A DNA stretch of 64,000 nucleotides from Oscillospiraceae bacterium. GTDB taxonomy: Bacteria; Bacillota; Clostridia; Saccharofermentanales; Saccharofermentanaceae. Position 1 is the first letter of the stretch, and every line of letters begins with the position of its first letter. The notes under the pieces were generated by a model that saw nothing but the letters and a program-made list of their open reading frames with translations, was not told the origin of the DNA and did no database searches. The position numbers and the translations under genes are program-made. This document shows positions 1 to 7,308 of this stretch, one piece after another. The DNA lies in the NCBI GenBank assembly GCA_902775565.1, contig CACYMP010000002.1:62001-126000 (forward strand), read 5' to 3'.

Positions 1-1
1 T

Positions 2-316
2 GTAACGAGGAGCAACGACTCGCATCATGAGACAGGCATCCTTGACGGACTCACCTTCACCTGCTTTGAGCTGGCACCCGGATCTGTGGCGGCATGCGAA
101 GTCTTCGGCGAGGACGGCAACACGTCAGGCGTTATAAGGGTAACTTGCAGCGGCAGCAAGATCACGGTCAACACGACGGGTTTCGGAAAGAACAAGAGGA
201 TAGTCCTCGCTGACATCGTCAACGTCGTAAGCGTCTCGGAATCAATGCCCGAACAGACGCAGTTCGGCACCATGATCGAATTCTCCGGCAACGAACTGAT
301 AATCGGTCTCGGCTGA
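2..316 (+). CDS. C-terminal part of an unrecognised protein (5' end outside window)
   Basis: The frame is open from the left edge and ends at TGA 314-316, so at least 104 residues of a longer protein are present. An in-frame GTG at 86 has no ribosome site before it and is not a convincing start. The visible part is rich in Gly, Ser, Thr and Val with alternating hydrophobic residues, as in a beta-rich C-terminal domain; no catalytic motif or membrane segment is seen. I do not recognise the family. It converges with the hydrolase gene on the other strand with two bases between the stop codons and no terminator hairpin. Confidence 0.6.
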   Translation, partial: VTRSNDSHHETGILDGLTFTCFELAPGSVAACEVFGEDGNTSGVIRVTCSGSKITVNTTGFGKNKRIVLADIVNVVSVSESMPEQTQFGTMIEFSGNELIIGLG

Positions 317-318
317 TC

Positions 319-1269
319 TTACTGGTTCAGGAAGTCCGTGATATCGCGGAAATAGTCGTCGCGGACAGGTTCGTGCTGCAGTTCATGACGGAAAGATTCA
401 TAACGGCGTGCGCTTATGCGTGCGCCGTATCTTTTCATCATCGAGATTATCTTCTCAACGCCAATCCCGTAACTTCCGACAGGGTCTTCGCTTCCGTATG
501 TAAAAAGGCACGGAGCTTCTGACATATTCTGAAAAGACTTATTGCTCTGGACAAATCCCGCGATCCTGAAAAGGACATTGTAGCCTTCATTCGTGAAATC
601 AAATCCGCACATCGGATCGTTCAGATATATCTGTACTTCCGCCGGTTCAGTGGAAAGCCAGTCGAATGCGGATGCCGGATTTTCTATACGCTTCAGGTAA
701 GGACCGAAGGCGATCTTGCCTATGAGCTTGCCCTTCTTTTCCGCCCTTCCGAAAAGGCAGAACAGCGCCGACAGGAACCTTCCGAAGCCCATCGCCGGAT
801 TAGGTCCGCCCGTCGACGAGAAAACAAACTTTTTAAATTCGCACGCGTATTCGGGCGTTGAGAAAATGTACCTCACGATAAAAGAACCCATCGAATGGCC
901 AAACAGGTAATAAGGAACGTCTTCGCCGAACCTGACACGCGCAAGCCTGTGCATCTCCATGATGTCCCTGACGGTATCGGCCGCGGCGGTCCTGCCCTTG
1001 CCGAAATAACCCTTCGGATAATCCAATTCCTTATTGAGTTCCCAGGTATCCCCGTGACCCATCATGTCGATGCCGCAAACGTGGTACCCCTGATCGTTCA
1101 GGTGCGCGATAAATTCCTCATAGCGGCCCAGGTACTCTGCCATGCCGTGGCAGATCTGCACTACGCCCTTTATCTCTTCGGAATTCGAAGGATAGTAACG
1201 GCCGGCAACTTTTGCGCCGTTGCCGTTTGCCGCGTTGAATGTCACTTTTTCGAATACCGGTTCCGCCAT
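319..1269 (-). CDS. Alpha/beta hydrolase, monoglyceride lipase/lysophospholipase type
   Basis: A 316-residue serine hydrolase of the S33/lysophospholipase group. The nucleophile elbow GHSMGS is followed by a cap region and a C-terminal segment with an Asp in a YGSEDPVG context and a His in a FRHELQHE context, which would complete the triad. An early HGMAEYLGRY stretch supplies the oxyanion region typical of monoacylglycerol lipases. The start at 1269 is chosen because AGAGAGGAA lies 6-7 bases upstream; an ATG 45 bases further out lacks this. No signal peptide is seen, so it is probably cytoplasmic. The substrate (lipid ester or other small ester) cannot be read from the sequence. Confidence 0.85.
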   Translation of the reverse strand: MAEPVFEKVTFNAANGNGAKVAGRYYPSNSEEIKGVVQICHGMAEYLGRYEEFIAHLNDQGYHVCGIDMMGHGDTWELNKELDYPKGYFGKGRTAAADTVRDIMEMHRLARVRFGEDVPYYLFGHSMGSFIVRYIFSTPEYACEFKKFVFSSTGGPNPAMGFGRFLSALFCLFGRAEKKGKLIGKIAFGPYLKRIENPASAFDWLSTEPAEVQIYLNDPMCGFDFTNEGYNVLFRIAGFVQSNKSFQNMSEAPCLFTYGSEDPVGSYGIGVEKIISMMKRYGARISARRYESFRHELQHEPVRDDYFRDITDFLNQ

Positions 1270-1359
1270 TTGAGTTCCTCTCTTTTCGACTGTTATTCTA
1301 ACATCTAAACTCATGCAATAATAATTGAAAATTTCTTATTTAATTCTGACTTAAAACTA

Positions 1360-1365
1360 TATAAT
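1360..1365 (+). promoter_or_regulatory. -10 box of the probable nfnAB promoter
   Basis: A perfect TATAAT lies 45 bases before nfnA, in an AT-rich gap between divergent genes. The region 17 bases upstream (TATTTA) is a poor -35 match, so only the -10 element is well supported. GGGAGGA at about 1395 is the ribosome site of nfnA. Confidence 0.5.
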
Positions 1366-1409
1366 AAAGAACAATAAACACTGAGCTTACTTCCGGGAGG
1401 ATTTGTCCG

Positions 1410-2288
1410 ATGTTTGAGATCGTTGAAAAGAAGCATCTTGGCGCCAATGTCTGGAGCATGAAGGTAGTCGCACCGCTCGTTGCCGGAAAGGCAATGCCCG
1501 GACAGTTTCTCATCGTCCGCGTTGATGATGAGGGCGAGCGCATCCCTCTTACTGTTTGTGATTTCGACCGCGAAAAGGGTTATGTCACGATCGTTTTCGC
1601 CATCGTCGGCGCAGAGACCGAGCGTATGTCATATCTGAGGGAAGGTGACAGATTTGCCGATATCGTCGGTCCTCTGGGAAGGCCCTCAGATCTTACGGAG
1701 CTTCCCGTCGAAGAACTCAAAAAGAAAAAGATCCTTTTTATCGCGGGCGGCGTAGGTACCGCTCCCGTCTATAACCAGCTCAAGTGGCTGCACGACAACG
1801 GCGTTGACGTCGACTGCATCCAGGGCGCAAGGAACAAGGACCTCCTCATTCTCGAAGACGAGATGAAAGCAGTTACGAAGAATCTTTATTTCGCGACCGA
1901 TGACGGTTCGCGAGGCATCCACGGCAACGTCTGTGTCGCTCTCCAGCAGCTCTGGGATGAAGGCATCCGCTATGACCACTGCGTTGTCATCGGACCCGTC
2001 GTCATGATGAAGTTCGCGTGCCAGCTGACCAAGAAGCTCGGCATCCCCACAGTTATTTCGATGAATACCATAATGGTCGACGGCACAGGAATGTGCGGTG
2101 CCTGCAGACTTCTTGTAGGCGGACAGGTCAAGTTCGCCTGCGTTGACGGACCTGAGTTCGACGGCTGGGAAGTCGATTTCGATCAGGCCATGCAGCGCTC
2201 GCGTCTCTACAAGACAGAAGAAGGCAGGCTCATGTTAAAGCTCCACGAAGGCGACACGCACCACGGCGGCTGCGGTGTCTGTTCCTGA
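1410..2288 (+). CDS. nfnA: NfnA-like FAD/NAD-binding ferredoxin:NADP+ reductase subunit
   Basis: A 292-residue protein of the PyrK/NfnA ferredoxin-reductase fold. An N-terminal FAD barrel (about 1-100) is followed by a nucleotide-binding domain with GGVGTAP at 113-119. Near the C-terminus Cys229, Cys232 and Cys244 are placed to hold a [2Fe-2S] cluster. In NfnAB the small subunit handles NADH and passes electrons to the large subunit, which couples reduced ferredoxin and NADH oxidation to NADP+ reduction. The next gene encodes the matching large subunit 30 bases downstream. The protein ends in an unusual Cys-rich GGCGVCS tail. PyrK of dihydroorotate dehydrogenase is the alternative, but no pyrD is adjacent. 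Confidence 0.88.
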   Translation: MFEIVEKKHLGANVWSMKVVAPLVAGKAMPGQFLIVRVDDEGERIPLTVCDFDREKGYVTIVFAIVGAETERMSYLREGDRFADIVGPLGRPSDLTELPVEELKKKKILFIAGGVGTAPVYNQLKWLHDNGVDVDCIQGARNKDLLILEDEMKAVTKNLYFATDDGSRGIHGNVCVALQQLWDEGIRYDHCVVIGPVVMMKFACQLTKKLGIPTVISMNTIMVDGTGMCGACRLLVGGQVKFACVDGPEFDGWEVDFDQAMQRSRLYKTEEGRLMLKLHEGDTHHGGCGVCS

Positions 2289-2318
2289 TTTTCGAGAAAG
2301 CGTTTAAGGAGACTTAAG

Positions 2319-3716
2319 ATGGAAGTAGATGTTTTAAAGAAAGTTCCGGTTTCAGAACAGGATCCCAAGGTCCGCTCAACCAACTTCGACGAGGTCAACC
2401 TCGGTTATACAAAAGAAGAGGCAATGGCTGAGGCAACACGTTGCCTTAACTGCAAGAACGCACGCTGCATCAACGGCTGCCCCGTCAACATCAATATCCC
2501 CGCATTCATCGCGAAGGTAAAGGACGGCGACGTAGAAGGAGCTTACGACGTTATCTCGCAGTCATCCTCACTGCCCGCTGTCTGCGGCCGTGTCTGCCCT
2601 CAGGAAACACAGTGCGAGGCACAGTGCATCCGCGGCATCAAGGGCGAGGCAGTCTCGATCGGACGTCTCGAAAGGTTCGTTGCCGACACGGCTAAGGATA
2701 TGGGCATTAAGCCCCAGCTTCCTGCCGGCATCGTAAAGAAAGGCAAGAAAGTAGCCGTCATCGGCGCAGGTCCTTCAGGACTTACATGTGCCGGCGATCT
2801 CGCAAAACTCGGCTATGATGTCACTATCTTTGAGGCCCTCCACAAGGCAGGCGGCGTTCTCGTTTACGGCATCCCCGAGTTCCGTCTCCCCAAGGAGAAG
2901 GTCGTTGCAAAAGAAGTCGAGAACATCAGATCTCTCGGCGTTAACATTGTTACAGATGCAGTAATCGGAAGGTCTCTGACCATTGACGACCTTTTCGAGA
3001 AGGAAGGCTTCTCGGCCGTATTCGTCGGATCGGGCGCAGGCCTCCCCCGCTTCATGAACATCCCCGGCGAGCAGTCGCTCGGCGTTTTCTCCGCTAACGA
3101 ATATCTGACCAGATCCAACCTCATGGGCGCATTCTCCGAAGATTCAAGAACGCCCATCATGAGAGCCAAGAAGGCCGTTATCGTCGGTGGCGGCAATGTT
3201 GCCATGGATGCGGCGCGCACCGCAAGGAGACTCGGAGCCGAGGTCCACATCGTTTACCGCCGTTCGGAAGCAGAGCTCCCCGCTCGAGTTGAGGAAGTAC
3301 ACCACGCCAAGGAAGAGGGCATAATTTTCGATCTCCTCACCAACCCCGTTGAGATCCTTGCAAATGAGGAAGGCTGGGTAACCGGCTGCAGGTGCATCAA
3401 GATGGAGCTGGGTGAGCCCGATGCTTCAGGCAGAAGAAGCCCGGTCGAGATCCCCGGTTCCGAATTCACGATCGACTGTGACGCCGTCATCATGTCGCTC
3501 GGCACGTCGCCTAATCCTCTTATCAAAACAACTACCGCAGGCCTCGAAGTCAACAAGCGCGGCGGAATCATCGTCAACGAATCGGAGATGACCACCCGCG
3601 AAGGCGTTTTCGCAGGCGGCGACGCTGTTACCGGTGCCGCTACCGTAATCCTCGCCATGGGCGCGGGCAAGTCAGCCGCCAAGGGCATCGACGAGTACCT
3701 GTCCAAGCAGGGCTGA
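2319..3716 (+). CDS. nfnB: NfnB / GltA-type NADPH-dependent glutamate-synthase-like subunit
   Basis: A 465-residue flavoprotein. Two Cys groups, 42/45/50/54 and 89/93/99/103, match the two [4Fe-4S] sites of the GltD/NfnB family. They are followed by an FAD dinucleotide fold (GAGPSGL, about 150-156) and an NADP fold (GGGNVAMDAAR, about 292). Paired with NfnA it would form the cytoplasmic electron-bifurcating transhydrogenase of fermentative clostridia. No glutamate-synthase large subunit is nearby, which favours NfnB over GltD. Ribosome site AAGGAG precedes the ATG. A strong terminator follows 27 bases after the stop. Confidence 0.9.
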   Translation: MEVDVLKKVPVSEQDPKVRSTNFDEVNLGYTKEEAMAEATRCLNCKNARCINGCPVNINIPAFIAKVKDGDVEGAYDVISQSSSLPAVCGRVCPQETQCEAQCIRGIKGEAVSIGRLERFVADTAKDMGIKPQLPAGIVKKGKKVAVIGAGPSGLTCAGDLAKLGYDVTIFEALHKAGGVLVYGIPEFRLPKEKVVAKEVENIRSLGVNIVTDAVIGRSLTIDDLFEKEGFSAVFVGSGAGLPRFMNIPGEQSLGVFSANEYLTRSNLMGAFSEDSRTPIMRAKKAVIVGGGNVAMDAARTARRLGAEVHIVYRRSEAELPARVEEVHHAKEEGIIFDLLTNPVEILANEEGWVTGCRCIKMELGEPDASGRRSPVEIPGSEFTIDCDAVIMSLGTSPNPLIKTTTAGLEVNKRGGIIVNESEMTTREGVFAGGDAVTGAATVILAMGAGKSAAKGIDEYLSKQG

Positions 3717-3743
3717 TAGTTTTTGATTCTTATTCTGCTCACG

Positions 3744-3770
3744 GCCGGCCTTCATCAGGGCCGGCTTTTT
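3744..3770 (+). terminator. Rho-independent terminator of nfnAB
   Basis: GCCGGCC (3744-3750) pairs with GGCCGGC (3759-3765) across an 8-base loop, followed directly by five T. Confidence 0.93.
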
Positions 3771-3797
3771 GTTGGTTTTTCAGCGTTGATTCGGGCA

Positions 3798-3987
3798 AGT
3801 ACCGTCAAAATCCTTTAAAAGGTTATTTTTGTCGGTAGTTTTTCGGGCTTAAAGAGGGTTTTGGAGCTCAGACTACCGCCAAAAACCATAGAATCCTAAT
3901 TCTCGACGGTAGTTTGCTGCCTCATAAGGCTGTTTGGGAGCATAAACTACCGTCAAGATCAGCCGAAATCAAGTTTTTGTAGGTAGT
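3798..3987. repeat. Palindromic element array, family A (three 42-bp units, 74-bp period)
   Basis: Three imperfect inverted repeats occupy 3798-3839, 3872-3913 and 3946-3987. Each is 42 bp and starts every 74 bp exactly. The outer arms are ACTACCG (left) and CGGTAGT (right), with small variations; the next inner bases tend to be YCAAAA on the left and TTTTGNC on the right, while the centre differs between copies. The 32-bp gaps share a short GTTT(T/G)GGAGC-like segment, so the array probably grew by tandem duplication of a 74-bp unit followed by drift. No open frame with a ribosome site runs through it. Confidence 0.85.
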
Positions 3988-3996
3988 CTGTTTGGC

Positions 3997-4188
3997 ACCT
4001 ACAGATAGAAATCGGGTTTTTGCCATTTTCATCTGTAGATTTTCCGTAAAAACGCCTCTTTTGAGCTCTCACCTACAGATTGAAATTGATTCTTTTTAAT
4101 TCTCATCTGTAGGTTTGCCGTTTTACGTGCCAAAAAAACCAAAAACCTACAGATGAAAACACGCTTTTTCGAATTTCAGTCTGTAGGT
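3997..4188. repeat. Palindromic element array, family B (three 44-bp units, 74-bp period)
   Basis: Inverted repeats occupy 3997-4040, 4071-4114 and 4145-4188. Each is 44 bp, again with a 74-bp period. Arms are ACCTACAGAT and ATCTGTAGGT with GAAA/TTTC-rich inner flanks. The family A array ends only 9 bases earlier (junction CTGTTTGGC). The right arm of the third copy has one change (GTCTGTAGGT). From 4189 to the regulator gene I see only AT-rich sequence, a palindrome and a promoter. Confidence 0.85.
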
Positions 4189-4311
4189 CCTCTCTTAAAT
4201 GAACTCAAAAACTCAAAATTACACTTCACAAACAACCACTTTATACACTTATTGCTATATCATCAAAATTTGCGGTTTTGGCCGCAGCTTTTTCTTTATT
4301 ACGGTAGATTG

Positions 4312-4482
4312 TTAACAATTGTTAATATTCCGTTTAATTATCCGTTCACATTTTCGAAACAAATTACCTTTTTGGTAGCAGATTTCGGGTGTATTTTGCG
4401 ATTTTAAGTGAAATTATGGCGGAAATGTGATATAAAAATCGAAAAGTTGTTAACATTTCGTTCACAAATGGTGTACTATAAT
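4312..4482 (+). promoter_or_regulatory. Regulatory region of the HxlR-type gene (palindrome and -10 box)
   Basis: A perfect 14-bp palindrome TTAACAATTGTTAA lies at 4312-4325. A related TTGTTAACA...TTCACAA stretch lies at 4447-4467, just before a perfect -10 TATAAT at 4477-4482. No good -35 box is spaced correctly. HxlR-type regulators commonly bind such AT-rich dyads, so autoregulation is a reasonable guess only. Confidence 0.45.
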
Positions 4483-4521
4483 GCCAGATTTGTTAAAACA
4501 AACCGAAGGAGGAAACAAGAC

Positions 4522-4860
4522 ATGGTTCGCAAGATTAGCAAGATTTATTCAGAAACTGACTTATCCAAAGCAGGATCATATCCTGTTTTCTACGCGCTCA
4601 GCATCGCAGGTCACAGATGCAAGACATCCATCCTCCTGCTGATCAACGAGCTCCAGCAGACTGATTACAACAGCCTTCTCCGTCTCCTTGGCGGCATCAA
4701 CGGTGTTGTTCTCACCAAGATGCTCCGTGAGCTTGAGGCTGACTGCATGATCAAGAAGATTACTTTCGGAACATACGGAAGTAAGGACTATAAGGTCGGA
4801 TATACTCTCACTCTCACCGGTGAGCAGATAATCCCCATTCTCAACTCGATGAATGACTGA
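4522..4860 (+). CDS. HxlR-type winged-helix transcriptional regulator
   Basis: A 112-residue protein. The pattern ILLLINEL...LLRLLGGINGVVLTKMLRELEADCMIKK followed by a GYTLTLTGEQIIPIL segment matches the HxlR winged helix-turn-helix: helices, recognition helix, wing, then the LT-x-x-G-x-x-hydrophobic end. The start at 4522 is set by AGGAGG 8-9 bases upstream; the open frame extends further but with no ribosome site. The N-terminal sensing Cys found in many HxlR proteins is absent. It stands alone between two palindromic regions and has its own terminator. Its target is not apparent. Confidence 0.8.
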   Translation: MVRKISKIYSETDLSKAGSYPVFYALSIAGHRCKTSILLLINELQQTDYNSLLRLLGGINGVVLTKMLRELEADCMIKKITFGTYGSKDYKVGYTLTLTGEQIIPILNSMND

Positions 4861-4938
4861 GTAAGCGGAACTCAAACATTAACGAAGCACCCACATTAAC
4901 TCCGATTACACAGCCAGACATAATTAACCTCTTTAAGT

Positions 4939-4983
4939 AATACGCGCCTGAATCACTGCTCGGTACAGGCGCGTATTGCTTTT
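4939..4983 (+). terminator. Terminator after the HxlR-type gene
   Basis: AATACGCGCCTG (4939-4950) pairs perfectly with CAGGCGCGTATT (4966-4977) across a 15-base loop; GCTTTT follows. Confidence 0.85.
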
Positions 4984-5010
4984 GAAATGCTCTTTAAGAT
5001 GCTATTCAGA

Positions 5011-5160
5011 AATGTCTAAGTGCCTGTCTATGTTAAAGGGCTTATCTTAGACGTTGAGTTAGAATTCAAGGGAAAAGCGGGAAAATCCTATGTATATGTC
5101 TAAGTAGAGATGCTTCACATAGACGTTGACTTGGAATTCCCGGACAGGACATATAGACAG
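5011..5160. repeat. Palindromic/direct repeat family G (GTCTAAG elements)
   Basis: Unit 1 at 5011-5054 has arms AATGTCTAAG and CTTAGACGTT, 44 bp overall. Unit 2 starts with GTCTAAG at 5098, 84 bp after the first, and ends with ATAGACGTT near 5127. Both are followed by a matching tail, GACGTTGAGTTAGAATTC (5051-5068) and GACGTTGACTTGGAATTC (5122-5139). A further TAGAC motif lies near 5154. The second hairpin is shorter and less perfect than the first. The 366-bp gap between genes holds this repeat and two terminators; I see no gene. Confidence 0.65.
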
Positions 5161-5170
5161 CAAGGCAAAC

Positions 5171-5200
5171 AAAAAGCCCCGCTTCGCATTGAAGCGGGGC
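5171..5200 (-). terminator. Terminator of the pgk-tpi gene
   Basis: On the minus strand GCCCCGCTTC (5200-5191) pairs with GAAGCGGGGC (5185-5176) around a 5-base loop, then five T (5175-5171). Confidence 0.93.
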
Positions 5201-5226
5201 AATTCGTTTAAATCATTAAGCAGCTA

Positions 5227-7176
5227 TTAAGCGTTGCAGATAACGGAGAAATCCTCAGCCTTGAGGGAAGCGCCGCCTACGAGGCCGCCGTTGATGTCAG
5301 GCTGAGCGAAGAGACCAGCTGCGTTCTTAGCGTTGCAGGAACCACCGTACTGGATGGTGATAGCTTCAGCGCACTTCTCGCAGTAAAGCTCAGCGATGAC
5401 GCCACGGATGAACTTGCAGACTTCCTCAGCCTGCTCATCTGTAGCTGTCTTGCCTGTGCCGATAGCCCAGATAGGCTCATAAGCGATTGTGATCTGGCAG
5501 AGCTTGTCAGCAGGGATATCCTTGAAAGCGCCAACGATCTGACCCTTGATCCAGTCGAATGTCTCGCCTGCTTCACGCTGTGCAAGAGACTCGCCGCAGC
5601 AGATGATAGGTCTTACGCCGTACTTGAGGAGAGCGAGAGCCTTCTTGTTGACTGTCTCGTCTGTCTCAGCGTTGTACTCACGTCTCTCGGAGTGGCCGAT
5701 GATGCAGTAGTTAACGCCCATCTTAGCGAGCCAGAGAGGTGAGATCTCGCCTGTGAAAGCACCCTTCTCTTCGAAGTGGCAGTTCTGAGCAGCGATCTTG
5801 ATGTTTGTGTAAGCAGCAGCTTCAACTGCAGCAGCGAGAGCTGTAGCAGGAACGCCGAGTGCGATCTTGGATGTTGCATCCTTAACGAGGGGCTTAAGCT
5901 CGTTGATGAGCTTAACAGCGTCTGCAGGGATACCGCAGTTCATCTTCCAGTTGCCTGCAGCAAAAATCCTGCCGACCTTCTTGTCGTTAAGGCAGTCGAT
6001 ACCGGGGAGAACCTTACCCTCGATGTACTCGAGAGAAGCGCCGCCGCCTGTGGAGATGTGAGAAACCTTATCAGCATAGCCGAGCTTCTCGATAGCAGCT
6101 GCGGAGTCACCGCCGCCGATGATGGATGTGCAGTCTGCGTCAGCGATTGCCTGAGCGATAGCCTTTGTACCAACTGCGAACTTCTCGAACTCGAAAACGC
6201 CTGCAGGGCCGTTCCAGATAACTGTCTTTGCGCCCTTGATAGCTTCGGAGAACTTAGCGATCGTCTCAGGTCCGATGTCGAGGCCCTGCCAGCCGTCAGG
6301 GATCTCCATTGTAGGAACTACCTTGCTGTTTGCGTTAGCGTCGAAAGCGTCAGCAACAACTGTGTCTGTAGGAAGAAGAAGCTTAACGCCCTTCTCTTCA
6401 GCCTTAGCGAGGATCTCCTTAGCGAGGTCAACCTTGTCAGCCTCAAAGAGGGAGTCGCCGATCTTGCCGCCCTGAGCACCGATGAATGTATAAGCCATAC
6501 CACCGCCGATGATGATGGTGTCAGCCTTGTCGAGGAGGTTTGTGATTACGCCGATCTTGTCGGAAACCTTAGCGCCGCCGAGGATGGCAACGAACGGTCT
6601 TGCCGGATTGTCGAGCGCGCCGCCGATGAAGTCGATCTCTTTCTTGATGAGGTAACCGCAAGCGGAAGGCAGGAAGTTTGCAAGACCTGCTGTTGAAGCA
6701 TGAGCACGGTGAGCTGTACCGAATGCATCGTTTACATAGAGGTCAGCCATGGAAGCGAGCTCTGCAGCGAACTTAGGATCGTTCTTTGTCTCTTCCTTGT
6801 GGAAACGGACGTTCTCGAGCATAAGGATCTCGCCGTCCTTGAGAGCAGCTGCCTTAGCCTTTGCGTCTTCGCCGATAACGTCAGCTGCGAGTGTAACGGG
6901 CTTGCCGATGAGCTCTGCAAGTCTGTCTGCAGCGGGCTTCATGGAGAACTTTGCCTCAGGACCGTTCTTCGGACGGCCGAGGTGTGATACGAGGATTACC
7001 TTTGCGTTGTTGTCAACGAGGTACTTGATCGTGGGGAGAGCACCCTTGATACGCTTGTCGTCTGTGATCTTTGTTCCTGTCTCTTTGTCGAGCGGTACGT
7101 TAAAGTCAACGCGGACGATAACTCTCTTGCCGGCTACGTTCAGATCTTCAACGCTTTTCTTGTCATACATTGCCAT
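5227..7176 (-). CDS. pgk-tpi: Phosphoglycerate kinase-triosephosphate isomerase fusion
   Basis: A 649-residue fusion of two glycolytic enzymes. Residues 1 to about 399 are a complete phosphoglycerate kinase: VDFNVPLD near the start, [11 protein letters not shown] in the middle and a GGGDSAAA nucleotide loop. From about 405 a full triosephosphate isomerase begins with AGNWKMN and includes the catalytic His in GHSERR and the catalytic Glu in [12 protein letters not shown]. The two join in one open frame with no internal ribosome site visible. Such fusions are known in Thermotoga; in most Bacillota the genes are separate. The gene stands alone with its own terminator, so both activities are made in a 1:1 ratio. 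AGGAG lies 11 bases before the ATG. Confidence 0.95.
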   Translation of the reverse strand: MAMYDKKSVEDLNVAGKRVIVRVDFNVPLDKETGTKITDDKRIKGALPTIKYLVDNNAKVILVSHLGRPKNGPEAKFSMKPAADRLAELIGKPVTLAADVIGEDAKAKAAALKDGEILMLENVRFHKEETKNDPKFAAELASMADLYVNDAFGTAHRAHASTAGLANFLPSACGYLIKKEIDFIGGALDNPARPFVAILGGAKVSDKIGVITNLLDKADTIIIGGGMAYTFIGAQGGKIGDSLFEADKVDLAKEILAKAEEKGVKLLLPTDTVVADAFDANANSKVVPTMEIPDGWQGLDIGPETIAKFSEAIKGAKTVIWNGPAGVFEFEKFAVGTKAIAQAIADADCTSIIGGGDSAAAIEKLGYADKVSHISTGGGASLEYIEGKVLPGIDCLNDKKVGRIFAAGNWKMNCGIPADAVKLINELKPLVKDATSKIALGVPATALAAAVEAAAYTNIKIAAQNCHFEEKGAFTGEISPLWLAKMGVNYCIIGHSERREYNAETDETVNKKALALLKYGVRPIICCGESLAQREAGETFDWIKGQIVGAFKDIPADKLCQITIAYEPIWAIGTGKTATDEQAEEVCKFIRGVIAELYCEKCAEAITIQYGGSCNAKNAAGLFAQPDINGGLVGGASLKAEDFSVICNA

Positions 7177-7228
7177 GGATCTTCACACTCCTGAATATAT
7201 TATTTTGGTGTTAAACACTAACTGAAAA

Positions 7229-7234
7229 ATTATA
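7229..7234 (-). promoter_or_regulatory. -10 box of the pgk-tpi promoter
   Basis: TATAAT on the minus strand, 53 bases before the start codon; the -35 candidate 17 bases upstream (TTTAAT) is weak. Confidence 0.45.
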
Positions 7235-7280
7235 CTATCTTAACGGACGATATTAAAGACTGAAAATGTTATATAAAATT

Positions 7281-7308
7281 AAATAAAAAGCGCTGATCAC
7301 TCAGCGCT
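7281..7308 (-). terminator. Terminator overlapping the end of the acyltransferase gene
   Basis: AGCGCTGA (7308-7301) pairs with TCAGCGCT (7296-7289) across a 4-base loop, followed by TTTTATTT. The stem includes the last codons and the TGA stop at 7299-7297. Confidence 0.88.

Noticed and set aside
3798-4188. CRISPR array
   Set aside because: The period is CRISPR-like (74 bp), but only short palindromic arms are conserved, two families are present, units number three each, and no cas gene is in the window.
4153-4407. Small gene downstream of the first palindrome array
   Set aside because: It begins inside a repeat unit, has no ribosome site, and its sequence is that of AT-rich DNA read by chance.
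5776-6696. Open frame antisense to pgk-tpi
   Set aside because: It is opposite a complete, strongly conserved enzyme and reads as Cys/Ser/Val-rich non-protein-like sequence.
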